DNA from: Deltaproteobacteria bacterium
GTDB taxonomy: Bacteria > Myxococcota_A > UBA796 > JAFGLY01
Assembly: GCA_016927815.1 (NCBI GenBank)
Contig: JAFGLY010000166.1
Coordinates: 1-64,000, forward strand
DNA length: 64,000 bases
Reading direction: 5' to 3'
Below are positions 23,422 through 31,965 of the stretch, one piece after another (position 1 is the stretch's first letter; each line of letters begins with the position of its first letter). Made by a program: the position numbers and the translations under genes. Under the pieces are notes generated by a model. That model saw only the letters and a list, made by a program, of their open reading frames with translations, made no database searches and was not told the origin of the DNA.

Positions 23422-26109
23422 ATGAACGGCATCTGGACTCGAAAGGTGACCCTGGGACTCCTCGCGGGGTTCGTCGCGGGCACCTCGTACCCGGCCGCCT
23501 CGGTCGCGCAGCAGGACATGCCTCCCCGATCCAACGAAGAGGGGCCTCCCAGTGAAGAGGAGAAGGCGGAACTGGAGCAGCGCCTGCCCCGGTTGCGACC
23601 CTTGGGGCCTGGAACCCCGGGTGTGCCGATGCGCACGGGCGTGCCCGGACCCGGGGTCGTGCGGTTGTCCGACCCGCAGGGCGACAAGCCCGAGGCCCGC
23701 GCGGACATGGACGACGGTTCGGTCGAGTCCGGTGACCGCTCGGGGCCCGTTGGCCCGGGGCCCGTTGGCCCGGGGCCCGCTGCCCGAACCCCCGGCGACG
23801 AGGCCCAGGTCGTCTCCGGTACCGGCCTCGGGGAAGGCCGCCAGAAGCCGCCGGTGATGGACCCCAACGCCAAGGTCACCATCGACTTCGTGGACGCCGA
23901 GGTCATGGACGTGATCCGCTACATGGCCGAGATTACCGGAAGGAACTTCATCCTCGGAGACAAGCTCTCGGGGAAGATCACGATCATCAGCAACAAGCCC
24001 GTGACCGTGGCCGAGGCCTACGAGGCCTTCCTCTCGGCTCTCGAGGTCACCGGATACACCACCGTCACCATTGGGAAGGCCACCAAGGTGGTCAAGTCGG
24101 GAGAGGCCGCCAAGGTGCCTTTGAGGGTCTACGACGGCGAGGTCCCCTACACCGACAACTTCGTCACCCAGATCCTCCAACTCGACAACGTGCTGGTCAA
24201 GGACATCTCGTCGGTGGTCAAGGAGCTGTCGTCCTCGGCCGGGCGGGTGATCGCCTACTCCCCCACCAACACCCTCATCCTCACGGACTCGGCCACCAAC
24301 CTGAGGCGCATCCAGCACATCATCAACGTGCTGGACGTCGCAGCGCCCAAGTCCACGCTCCGGATCTTTCCCCTCCGGTACGCCACTGCGAGCGATCTCG
24401 CCGAGATCGTGAAGGAGATCTACGGGGTCGAGGACACGTCCGGTTCCTCCACGTCCGCGGGCACCGACGCAGCGAGCCGGGCCCGTCGCACCAGCCGCAC
24501 GCGCCGCGAACGGGAGCCGGCCGAGGACACCTCCGCCACGCAGGTGGGGGAGGGGACGTACATCTCCAAGATCCTTCCGGACGAGCGCACGAACTCGATC
24601 ATCGTCCAGGCCAACGAGGAGGCCATGGTCTCCATCGCCGACCTGATCGCGAAGCTGGACGTGGACGTGGATCCGGCCAGTCGGGCCCAGATCCACGTCG
24701 TCTACCTCGAACACGCCAAGGCCGAGGACGTCGCCCAGGTCCTGGCCAACCTCGCCGGCACCTCCCGGACCGGTACCCGGACCGGAACGACCGGAAGGAC
24801 CACTCAGACCCAGCGCCAGGGGCGGATGCCTCCGGGACAGGTCGGGCCCATGGACATGGCCGCGGACGCCGCCAAGGAGGGGGGAGCGGTGGCCGCCTTC
24901 GAGTCGGGCCTGAAGGTCGCCTCGGACGAGAACACCAACTCGCTGGTCATCATCTCCGGACCCGAGGAGTTCCGGATCGTCAAGCAGGTCATCGACAAGC
25001 TCGACATCCGGCGAAAGCAGGTCTTCGTGGAGGTGGTCCTCCTCGAGATGGCCAGCGACGACACCTTCGACTGGGGCATCGGCTACCATGCCGGATCGAC
25101 CAGCGAAGAGGGCTCCTACGGCGCGATCTCCACCCAGCTCAACGCCTACTCCCTCGGACTGTCCGCCTCGGATCTGCTCTCGGGGATGGCCATGGGCGTG
25201 TTCGGAAAGTCCATCGAGGTCGCGGTCACGGGGGACAGTGGCAGCACCACGACGATGTCCGTGCCCGCGTTCGGCGTCGCCCTGAACGCCCTGCAGTCGA
25301 ACTCCGCGGTGAACATCGTGGCCACGCCCAACGTGCTCACCATGGACAACGAGGAGGCGAAGTTCATCGTGGGTCGGAACATCCCGTTCCCCATCTCCAC
25401 GGGCCGCGACTCCAACAACAACCCGATCATCTCCTACCAGCGCGAGGACGTCGCCAACACCCTCAAGGTCACCCCGCAGATCAACGAGTCCAACTTCGTG
25501 ACGCTGGAGGTGTTCCAGGAGGTCCAGGAGATCGAGGAGGACTCCCAGGGGCTCGACATCAACTCCGCGGGCTTCATCACCTCCAAGCGATCGGCCGAGA
25601 CCACCGTCGTGGTCCAGGACAACCAGACCGTGGTCATCGGGGGTCTGATCTCCACCACCGAGACCGAGGTGGAGACGAAGATCCCCGTCCTGGGAGATCT
25701 GCCCCTGGTGGGCGCGATCTTTCGAGGCACGCGCAAGCAGAGCCGCAAGACCAACCTGCTCATCTTCCTCACGCCTCACGTGATCGGGGAACCCGAGGAT
25801 CTCGAGGAGGTCTACCGGGTGAAGGTGGCCCAGCGAAACGAGTTCATTCGCCGCTTCTACGGCAAGAGCCGCGAGCAGCAAGAGGAGGAGCTCGAGGACC
25901 TTCTCCAGGGCTCCATGAACCTCGTGGACGAACCCAGCCTCTACCGGACCAAGATTGCCAGCGAGACCCATGCGACCATCGGGGGGAGCGGCGACACGCC
26001 GGTCCCGGTGGGCGAGGCGTCCGTGGACTCGCCGGCCGAGGAGACGGACGAGGCCCCCGCCGCCGAGGGCGAAGCCACCCCCGACGCGCCTGCTGCCGAG
26101 GAGCCCTGA
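23422..26109 (+). CDS. gspD: Type II secretion secretin GspD
   Basis: Outer-membrane channel subunit, 895 residues including a signal peptide cleaved near VAQQ (residue 30). Residues 30-145 form a long disordered Pro/Gly/Glu-rich region, longer than in standard GspD. The N0 domain (VTIDFVDAEVMDVIRYMAEITGRNFI) and N1-N3 repeats follow, with an inserted Ser/Thr/Arg-rich loop in N2 and another in N3. The secretin core runs from about residue 530 (VFVEVVLLEMAS) to 790, with the typical VPAFG, SNSAVNIVATPNVLTMDN and VVIGGLI...VPVLGDLPLVGAIF blocks. The Glu/Ala-rich C-terminus may be a pilotin-binding S domain, but no gspS was seen. Confidence 0.95.
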   Translation: MNGIWTRKVTLGLLAGFVAGTSYPAASVAQQDMPPRSNEEGPPSEEEKAELEQRLPRLRPLGPGTPGVPMRTGVPGPGVVRLSDPQGDKPEARADMDDGSVESGDRSGPVGPGPVGPGPAARTPGDEAQVVSGTGLGEGRQKPPVMDPNAKVTIDFVDAEVMDVIRYMAEITGRNFILGDKLSGKITIISNKPVTVAEAYEAFLSALEVTGYTTVTIGKATKVVKSGEAAKVPLRVYDGEVPYTDNFVTQILQLDNVLVKDISSVVKELSSSAGRVIAYSPTNTLILTDSATNLRRIQHIINVLDVAAPKSTLRIFPLRYATASDLAEIVKEIYGVEDTSGSSTSAGTDAASRARRTSRTRREREPAEDTSATQVGEGTYISKILPDERTNSIIVQANEEAMVSIADLIAKLDVDVDPASRAQIHVVYLEHAKAEDVAQVLANLAGTSRTGTRTGTTGRTTQTQRQGRMPPGQVGPMDMAADAAKEGGAVAAFESGLKVASDENTNSLVIISGPEEFRIVKQVIDKLDIRRKQVFVEVVLLEMASDDTFDWGIGYHAGSTSEEGSYGAISTQLNAYSLGLSASDLLSGMAMGVFGKSIEVAVTGDSGSTTTMSVPAFGVALNALQSNSAVNIVATPNVLTMDNEEAKFIVGRNIPFPISTGRDSNNNPIISYQREDVANTLKVTPQINESNFVTLEVFQEVQEIEEDSQGLDINSAGFITSKRSAETTVVVQDNQTVVIGGLISTTETEVETKIPVLGDLPLVGAIFRGTRKQSRKTNLLIFLTPHVIGEPEDLEEVYRVKVAQRNEFIRRFYGKSREQQEEELEDLLQGSMNLVDEPSLYRTKIASETHATIGGSGDTPVPVGEASVDSPAEETDEAPAAEGEATPDAPAAEEP
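23742..23786 (+). repeat. 15-bp tandem repeat inside gspD
   Basis: Two exact copies of a 15-bp unit (ggggcccgttggccc) and a third degenerate copy encode GPVGP-type pentapeptides in the disordered N-terminal linker of GspD. The in-frame unit lets copy number vary without breaking the gene. Confidence 0.85.
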
Positions 26110-26110
26110 G

Positions 26111-27850
26111 ATGGCCATCCGGCGTCTCTCCATCGAGGAGGGCTTCCTCCAGCACGGGGTGGATCCGGCCATCCTCCGGGAGGTGCGCACCCAAGCGGAG
26201 CGCGAGGGCCAGAGCCTCACCGAGGCCCTGGCCGACTCGGAGAAGGTGGCCCCGGAGGCCCTGGCCCGGATCCTCTCGGACCTCTCGGGGATCCCCCTGC
26301 TGTCCGCCATCGATCCGGACCGGCTGGATCCGGACCTGGTGCGCGTCATCCCGCTCGCCCTCGCGCGGGAGAAGGGCGTCCTGCCCCTCTGGGCCGAGGA
26401 GGACGGCACGATGCTCGTGGCGATCGCCGACCTCTCGGCGGTGAACACGCTCGACGACTTGCGGGTGCTGATCGGTCGCCGCTGCCGCCCCATCCTGGTG
26501 CCGAGAAACGTGCTGCAGACGGCCACCAACACCGCCTGGGACCGGGCCAGCCGCACGGCGTCGGCGGTCATGGAGGAGATCCGGGAGGAGACCGAGGCGC
26601 AGGCCGACGACGACCTCACGCTCGACGCCGACCTCCTCGACGATCCCAACCAGGCCCCGATCATCCGGTTCGTGAACTCGCTGCTCACCCAGGCCATCAA
26701 GGATCGAGCCAGCGACATCCACATCGAGCCGTTCGAGAAGGAACTGGTGGTCCGGTTCCGGATCGACGGGGTGCTCTACGAGATCGTGAAGCCCCCGCCC
26801 AGGCTCCAGGCTTCGATCGTCAGCCGCGTCAAGATCATGGCCGGCCTCAACATCGCCGAGAAGCGGATCCCCCAGGATGGCCGCATCCGGACGCGGATGG
26901 CCGGCCGGGAGATCGACCTGCGCGTGAGCACGCTACCCGTCCGACACGGGGAGCGCGTGGTGATGCGCATCCTGGAGAAGGGCACGGTGTTCAACCTCGA
27001 ACAGGTCGGCATGGGGCCGGACACGCTGCAGTCCTTCCGCAAGATGATCCGGCTGCCCCACGGAATCCTGCTCGTCACCGGCCCCACCGGGTCCGGCAAG
27101 ACCACCACCCTGTACTCCGCGCTCTCCGAGATCAACGAACCGGACAAGAACATCCTCACGATCGAGGACCCCATCGAGTACGAACTGCGCGGCATCGGCC
27201 AGACCCAGGTCAATCCCAAGATCGACCTCACGTTCGCCAGCACGCTACGGGCCCACCTGCGCCAGGACCCCGACATCATCCTCGTGGGCGAGATCCGCGA
27301 TCGGGAGACCGCGGACAACGCCGTCCAGGCCTCGCTGACCGGCCACCTCGTGTTCTCCACCCTCCATACCAACGACGCCCCCACGGCGTTCTCCCGTCTC
27401 GTGGACATGGGCGTCGAGCCGTTCCTCGTCTCCTCGTCCCTGATCGCGGTCCTGGCCCAGCGTCTGGTCCGGCGTCTGTGCCGCGAGTGCCGCGAGGCCT
27501 ACCGCCCCTCGGAGGAGGATCTCCGACACCTGGGTTTGGGCCCGGCGAGCGTGGACGCCCTCGTCCGTTCCATGGAGGCCGGAGGCGCCCTCTACCGCGC
27601 CAGGGGCTGCCCCACCTGCCTGGGTACCGGGTACCAGGGTCGGTCCGGCATCTACGAGCTGCTCGTCGTGAACGACGACATCCGCACCATGGTGACCGCG
27701 CAGGCCAACGCGGGTCAGGTCCGACAGGTGGCTGTGGCGAACGGGATGGCCACCCTGCGAGACGACGGAATCCGAAAGGTCCTCGAGGGGGTCACCTCCC
27801 TCGACGAGGTGGTCCGGGTCACCCAGGAGGAGGTCCTGGCCCTCGAGTAG
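26111..27850 (+). CDS. gspE: Type II secretion ATPase GspE
   Basis: Cytoplasmic hexameric ATPase that powers pseudopilus assembly; 579 residues. The N-terminal T2SSE_N domain (residues 1-150) contacts GspL. The ATPase core has Walker A GPTGSGKT (324-331), the Asp box, Walker B DPDIILVGEIRD (386-397) and a His box. A four-cysteine zinc module, Cys457, Cys460, Cys500 and Cys503, has the arrangement found in GspE and PilB enzymes. The gene starts 1 bp after the gspD stop. All catalytic residues are intact. Confidence 0.96.
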   Translation: MAIRRLSIEEGFLQHGVDPAILREVRTQAEREGQSLTEALADSEKVAPEALARILSDLSGIPLLSAIDPDRLDPDLVRVIPLALAREKGVLPLWAEEDGTMLVAIADLSAVNTLDDLRVLIGRRCRPILVPRNVLQTATNTAWDRASRTASAVMEEIREETEAQADDDLTLDADLLDDPNQAPIIRFVNSLLTQAIKDRASDIHIEPFEKELVVRFRIDGVLYEIVKPPPRLQASIVSRVKIMAGLNIAEKRIPQDGRIRTRMAGREIDLRVSTLPVRHGERVVMRILEKGTVFNLEQVGMGPDTLQSFRKMIRLPHGILLVTGPTGSGKTTTLYSALSEINEPDKNILTIEDPIEYELRGIGQTQVNPKIDLTFASTLRAHLRQDPDIILVGEIRDRETADNAVQASLTGHLVFSTLHTNDAPTAFSRLVDMGVEPFLVSSSLIAVLAQRLVRRLCRECREAYRPSEEDLRHLGLGPASVDALVRSMEAGGALYRARGCPTCLGTGYQGRSGIYELLVVNDDIRTMVTAQANAGQVRQVAVANGMATLRDDGIRKVLEGVTSLDEVVRVTQEEVLALE

Positions 27851-27890
27851 CCCTCCGCCGCCCAGACGGCGGCACTGGAGACGACGCACC

Positions 27891-29141
27891 GTGCCGGTCT
27901 ACGAGTACAAGGGAGTCGATGCCCGGGGCCGCGAGGTCAGCGGCATCGTGGACGCGGAGAACCCGCGAACGGCACGGGTGCGCTTGAGGAAGCAGGGGGT
28001 GTTCCCGACCGAGGTGGAGGAACAGGAAGCCCACCCCGAACGCAGCGGGAAGCGCACCGGCAAGGGCCTCGCCATGAAGGTGGACCTCTCCCGGGTGGTG
28101 CAGAGGATCTCAGCCTCCGACGTGGCCAACGCGACGGCCCAGCTCGCCACCCTCGTCGGAGCGGCGATCCCCATGGTGGAGGCCCTGACGGCCCTGCTCG
28201 AACAGGTGGAGAAGCCTCCCCTGAAGGTGGTCCTGGCCGACGTGAAGGAGCGGGTCAACGAGGGATCGTCCCTGGCCGGAGCGCTGAGGGCCCATCCCAA
28301 GGTCTTCGACGATCTCTACGTGAACATGGTGGCCGCGGGCGAGCAGTCCGGCGCTTTGGACCTCGTGCTCAAGCGCCTCGCGGACCACACGGAGGCCATG
28401 CAGAACCTTAAGGGCAAGCTCATCTCGGCCCTCATCTACCCCGCCATCATGGCGCTCATCGGAACCGGGCTGCTCGCCGGCATCTTCATCGTGGTCGTGC
28501 CTCGGGTCCGCCGGCTCTTCGACTCGTTCGGGGAGACCCTGCCTTTGCTCACGCGTGCGTTCCTGGGCACGAGCGAGGTCGTAGCGGACGGGTGGTGGCT
28601 CTTCGTGGTCCTGGGGGCGGCTGCCGTCTTCCTCTTCCGGCGTTGGGTGAAGAAGCCCGAAGGAAGGATGCAGTACCACCGGATGCTCCTCCGGCTCCCC
28701 CTGTTCGGCAAGATCTTCCGAACGATCGCGGTGAGCCGCTTCTCGCGTACGCTGGCCACGCTGCTCCAGTCCGGCGTCCCCATCGTCACGTCCCTGGAGA
28801 TCGTACGGCGTGTGGTCGGCAACGACGTGCTCGCACACGCCATCGACGAGGCGGCCCGGAACATCACCGAGGGTCACTCCATCGCCGCGCCTCTGAGAGC
28901 CAGCAAGGAGTTCCCGGCCCTGGTCACCCACATGATCGCCATCGGGGAGCGCACGGGAGATCTCGAGCCCATGCTGGAGAAGGTCGCCGACTCGTACGAC
29001 CGCACCGTGGAGCGCTCGCTCCAGGCCTTCGCCTCGCTGCTCGAGCCCATGCTGATCGTGGTGATGGGCGGCGTGCTGGGCACGACGGCCATCGCTCTGT
29101 TGCTTCCCATGCTCCAGATGTCCAACCTCGCGGGCCGGTAG
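27891..29141 (+). CDS. gspF: Type II secretion inner-membrane platform protein GspF
   Basis: 416 residues from a GTG preceded by GGAG. GspF/PilC proteins form the membrane platform that the ATPase rotates. The N-terminal motif YEYKGVDARGREVSGIVDAEN, two homologous helical domains (about residues 75-200 and 280-400, each with a GERTG/GEQSG turn) and three membrane helices (about 172-195, 225-245, 380-405) are all present. Typical length. Forty bases separate it from gspE, a little more than elsewhere in the operon. Confidence 0.95.
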   Translation: MPVYEYKGVDARGREVSGIVDAENPRTARVRLRKQGVFPTEVEEQEAHPERSGKRTGKGLAMKVDLSRVVQRISASDVANATAQLATLVGAAIPMVEALTALLEQVEKPPLKVVLADVKERVNEGSSLAGALRAHPKVFDDLYVNMVAAGEQSGALDLVLKRLADHTEAMQNLKGKLISALIYPAIMALIGTGLLAGIFIVVVPRVRRLFDSFGETLPLLTRAFLGTSEVVADGWWLFVVLGAAAVFLFRRWVKKPEGRMQYHRMLLRLPLFGKIFRTIAVSRFSRTLATLLQSGVPIVTSLEIVRRVVGNDVLAHAIDEAARNITEGHSIAAPLRASKEFPALVTHMIAIGERTGDLEPMLEKVADSYDRTVERSLQAFASLLEPMLIVVMGGVLGTTAIALLLPMLQMSNLAGR

Positions 29142-29166
29142 GACCCGCCGCTAAAGGAGGCTTTTC

Positions 29167-29604
29167 ATGAACGCACACTCCTTCCACCGTGTCCTGGGCG
29201 ACCGCCGGGGCATGACGCTCGTCGAGATCATGGTGGTCATCACCATCATCGTCAGCCTCATGGCCGTGCTGTCCGTGACCGTGCTCTCCAGGCTCGCCGA
29301 TGCCCAGCGGGACCAGACCAAGATCCAGATCCGGCAGGTCGAGCAGGGCCTCCAGATGTACGCCATGCGCCACAAGGGGAGGTTCCCCGCGACCAGTGAC
29401 GGGCTGGCGGCCGCGGCCAAGTACATGCCCAAGTCCGGCGAGGTTCCCAAGGACGCCTGGGGCAACGAGTTCCAGTACTTCTCCCCGGGAACCCACGGGG
29501 ACCACGAGTACGAGATCATCTCGCTCGGCCGGGACGGGAAGGAGGGCGGCGAGGACGCGGACGCCGACATCCTCTCCTGGGCGCTGGACGAGGAGGAGGA
29601 GTAG
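29167..29604 (+). CDS. gspG: Major pseudopilin GspG
   Basis: 145 residues behind the strongest ribosome site of the operon (AAAGGAGG), fitting the high amount of major pseudopilin needed. A 15-residue leader ends in Gly15 and the mature protein begins MTLVEIMVVI, with Glu at +5 and a hydrophobic helix. The globular domain has the GspG calcium-loop region (AKYMPKSGEVPKDAWGNEFQYFSP) followed by a very acidic C-terminus. Cleavage would need a GspO/PilD peptidase, which is not in the window. Confidence 0.95.
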   Translation: MNAHSFHRVLGDRRGMTLVEIMVVITIIVSLMAVLSVTVLSRLADAQRDQTKIQIRQVEQGLQMYAMRHKGRFPATSDGLAAAAKYMPKSGEVPKDAWGNEFQYFSPGTHGDHEYEIISLGRDGKEGGEDADADILSWALDEEEE

Positions 29605-29609
29605 CTGTC

Positions 29610-30383
29610 GTGGCCTTGGCTCGCGCCTCTGGGATCTCTAGCCGTCCACCCGGAGGGTTCGGATGGATCCGTGCGGGCACCCGGGGCATGACCCTCATGG
29701 AGATCCTGGTCGCCATCGCCATCATCATCGGGATCATGTCCATCAGCGTTCCCACGCTCTACAACGTCCTGGCCCTGGAGCAGCACGCCGTGGCCCGAGA
29801 GCTGGCGGGCACCATCGCGTTCCTCAGGGACGAGGCCACCCTGCGCGGGGTGACGTTCCGGGTGGCCTTCGACCTCGACCGGGGGAGTTGGAAGGTCCAG
29901 GCAGGCGCTCCCGACGCCACGATCTTCGCGACGCCCGAGGAGCGCGAGGCCTGGGAGCGGGACCTCCAGGACCGCCTGGCGCGCTACACGCAGCGGGAGA
30001 TCGAGGAGGGGGCCGCGAACGAGATCCTGGACCAGACCGGACGCTTCGAGGACATGAGCGAGGTGAGCCTCGACACCGTGCAGGAGCTGCCGGGCGGCAC
30101 GCAGTTCGGGTGGATCTGGACGTCCCAGTGGGAGGAGCCGGTCAGGCCCTCTCCCGTGCCCCCGGAGGATCCGGCCGACGACCGGGTCGTGTACCTCCAC
30201 GTCTTCCCCGACGGACAGCTCGAGGCTGCGGTGGTGCGCATCGTGTCCGAGGGCGATCCGGATGACGGCTACACGCTGGTGGTCGAGCCGCTCACCGGAC
30301 GCATCCAGATGGAGGCCGAAGAGGTCGAGCCCGAAGCCCTGTTCGCCTGGCTGCCCCTCGAAGCCCCGGAGATGCCCTTGTGA
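29610..30383 (+). CDS. gspH: Minor pseudopilin GspH
   Basis: 257 residues from a GTG, 5 bp after gspG. Leader of 26 residues ends in Gly26; the mature N-terminus MTLMEILVAIAI has Glu at +5. The mature domain is larger than typical GspH (about 170 residues) because of an acidic/aromatic insertion around residues 115-185 (EEREAWERDLQDRLAR and following). It is assigned to GspH by position after gspG and by helix/strand pattern (LAGTIAFLRDEATLRGVTFRVAF). Its stop overlaps the next start (GTGA). Confidence 0.85.
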   Translation: MALARASGISSRPPGGFGWIRAGTRGMTLMEILVAIAIIIGIMSISVPTLYNVLALEQHAVARELAGTIAFLRDEATLRGVTFRVAFDLDRGSWKVQAGAPDATIFATPEEREAWERDLQDRLARYTQREIEEGAANEILDQTGRFEDMSEVSLDTVQELPGGTQFGWIWTSQWEEPVRPSPVPPEDPADDRVVYLHVFPDGQLEAAVVRIVSEGDPDDGYTLVVEPLTGRIQMEAEEVEPEALFAWLPLEAPEMPL

Positions 30384-31225
30384 CGGCCTCTCCTGCCCGA
30401 TCCCGCGGCTTCACCCTGCTCGAGGTGATGGTCGCACTGGCCATCCTGGTGGGTGCGCTCTACGTGCTGGTGGATTCCCAGGCCCAGGCCCTCATCACCT
30501 CCCGCGAATCGGGGCGCATCCTCGAGGCCTCGATGCTGGCGAGGGAGAAGATGGGCGAGGTTCTCGTCCTGGTGGAACTGGAGGGGTTCGGAGATACCGA
30601 CCTGGAGGAGGAGGGAGACTTCTCGGACTTCGGGTCCGCCTCGGACGACGGGTCCACTTCGGGCCTCGAGGACCTCGATCTGGGCGATCAGTACGCCGAC
30701 TACGCATGGGCCTGGACGCTGCGGAAGATCGACCTCTCCCTCGGAGGAGGGGGCGATCTGGGCGGCATGACCGACAGCCTCGCCAGCCAGGGGTACTGGG
30801 GGGAGCAGGCCACGGACGAGGAGAAGAGCGAGGTCTTGGGAGGTGGGTCCAGCAGCATGTCGGACAAGGGGCGGGATCTGTCCGACATCGGCTTCAGCCC
30901 GGACATGATCGGCGAGATGCTCGGGAACTACATCCGCGAGCTCCGCGTGGTCGTGTGGTGGGGCGACGCCGAGGACGGCAGTGAGCAGGTGGAGCTGGTG
31001 ACCCACGTGATCAACCCATCGGGGGTGGTGGTCACCGGGGCCGAGGGCGCCTCCACCTCCCAGGCCGGGTCCGAGGAGGGGGGGTCCGGCCGGAGTGCGG
31101 CCGGGAAGAGCGGAGCGCAGGGTGGGAAGAGCGGAGCGCAGGGAGGATCGACCTCCATGAAGCGTGGGGGCCGATCGGGTGGCTCCATGTCGTCCGGGTC
31201 GAGCCGCCAGGGGGGCAGACCGTGA
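30380..31225 (+). CDS. gspI: Minor pseudopilin GspI, enlarged
   Basis: 281 residues, more than double the usual length of about 125. The N-terminal leader ends at Gly10, then FTLLEVMVALAILVGAL with Glu at +5, and the early mature sequence (SQAQALITSRESGRILEASMLAREKM) is typical of GspI. An acidic Gly/Ser-rich insertion (about residues 70-175) interrupts the globular domain, and the last 60 residues are a Ser/Gly/Lys-rich tail with a repeated GKSGAQG unit. GTG start overlaps the gspH stop. The extensions look like low-complexity growth of a real gene, not a frameshift. Confidence 0.88.
   Translation: MTASPARSRGFTLLEVMVALAILVGALYVLVDSQAQALITSRESGRILEASMLAREKMGEVLVLVELEGFGDTDLEEEGDFSDFGSASDDGSTSGLEDLDLGDQYADYAWAWTLRKIDLSLGGGGDLGGMTDSLASQGYWGEQATDEEKSEVLGGGSSSMSDKGRDLSDIGFSPDMIGEMLGNYIRELRVVVWWGDAEDGSEQVELVTHVINPSGVVVTGAEGASTSQAGSEEGGSGRSAAGKSGAQGGKSGAQGGSTSMKRGGRSGGSMSSGSSRQGGRP
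31103..31144 (+). repeat. 21-bp tandem duplication in the gspI tail
   Basis: Two 21-bp copies (gggaagagcggagcgcagggt, differing only at the last base) encode GKSGAQG twice in the disordered C-terminal tail of GspI. Confidence 0.85.
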
Positions 31226-31965
31226 GACGTCGGGGCCCGCGCCGTTCGAGGAGCGCCTTCACGCTCCTCGAGGTCATGGTCGCGGTGGCCATCCTGGTGG
31301 TCATCGGCACGGTGGTCATGACCACCGTCCGCAACACCATCAAGTCCCGCGACATGCTGGCCGCGGGAGACGTCGCGAACCAGGCGGCGAGGGCGGTGCT
31401 GTCCCGCCTGACACGAGACCTGGGGCTGGCCTGGCTCACCCCCCAGACCGGCGCGGTGAACACCTTCCGAACGGTCTTCGTGGCCCGGAACGAGGATCCG
31501 GCCGATGCCCTCTGGTTCGCCACACTCGCTCACCGGAGGCTGTACGCCAACACCCACGAGTGCGACCAGTCCGAGATCACCCTCTGGGCCGAGGACGACC
31601 CCGAGTCGCCCGGACGGCTCGTCCTGCTCCATCGAGAGTCCCTGAGGATCGACGAGGAGCCGGACAAGGGAGGCACGATCCTGCCGTTGGCCCACGGGGT
31701 CCGCCAGTTCGACCTGCGCTTCCTGGACGGACGGACGGCCGAGTGGCGGGAGGAGTGGTCCTCCATCGGGACCGAGACCCCCGCGCGGCTGCCTCGCGCG
31801 GTGAAGATCGTGCTCGTGCTGGCCACGCCCGATCCCGAGGACGACGAGCTGCTCGAGGAGAGCACCTGGGTCACCACGGTGCTGCTCGACTACGCCCAGC
31901 CGATGACGCGCAGCCTCTTCAGCCGGGGCGGGCAGGGCACGTCGAATGCGGGAGTGAGCCCGTGA
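31222..31965 (+). CDS. gspJ: Minor pseudopilin GspJ
   Basis: 247 residues, GTG start overlapping the gspI stop. The mature helix FTLLEVMVAVAILVVIGTVV has Glu at +5, but the residue before the cleavage site is Ala12 instead of the usual Gly. Prepilin peptidases tolerate Ala at -1 in some substrates. The globular part matches GspJ (AARAVLSRLTRDLGLAWLT, then VRQFDLRFLDGRTAEWREEW). With GspI, GspK and GspH it forms the tip of the pseudopilus. Confidence 0.9.
   Translation: MRRRGPRRSRSAFTLLEVMVAVAILVVIGTVVMTTVRNTIKSRDMLAAGDVANQAARAVLSRLTRDLGLAWLTPQTGAVNTFRTVFVARNEDPADALWFATLAHRRLYANTHECDQSEITLWAEDDPESPGRLVLLHRESLRIDEEPDKGGTILPLAHGVRQFDLRFLDGRTAEWREEWSSIGTETPARLPRAVKIVLVLATPDPEDDELLEESTWVTTVLLDYAQPMTRSLFSRGGQGTSNAGVSP

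Noticed and set aside
23347-26724. Open frame of 1125 codons on the minus strand opposite gspD and gspE
   Set aside because: Its composition (Leu/Asp/Gly/His/Val-rich, no domain) is that of an antisense shadow of a high-GC gene. gspD and gspE on the plus strand have unmistakable family motifs throughout.
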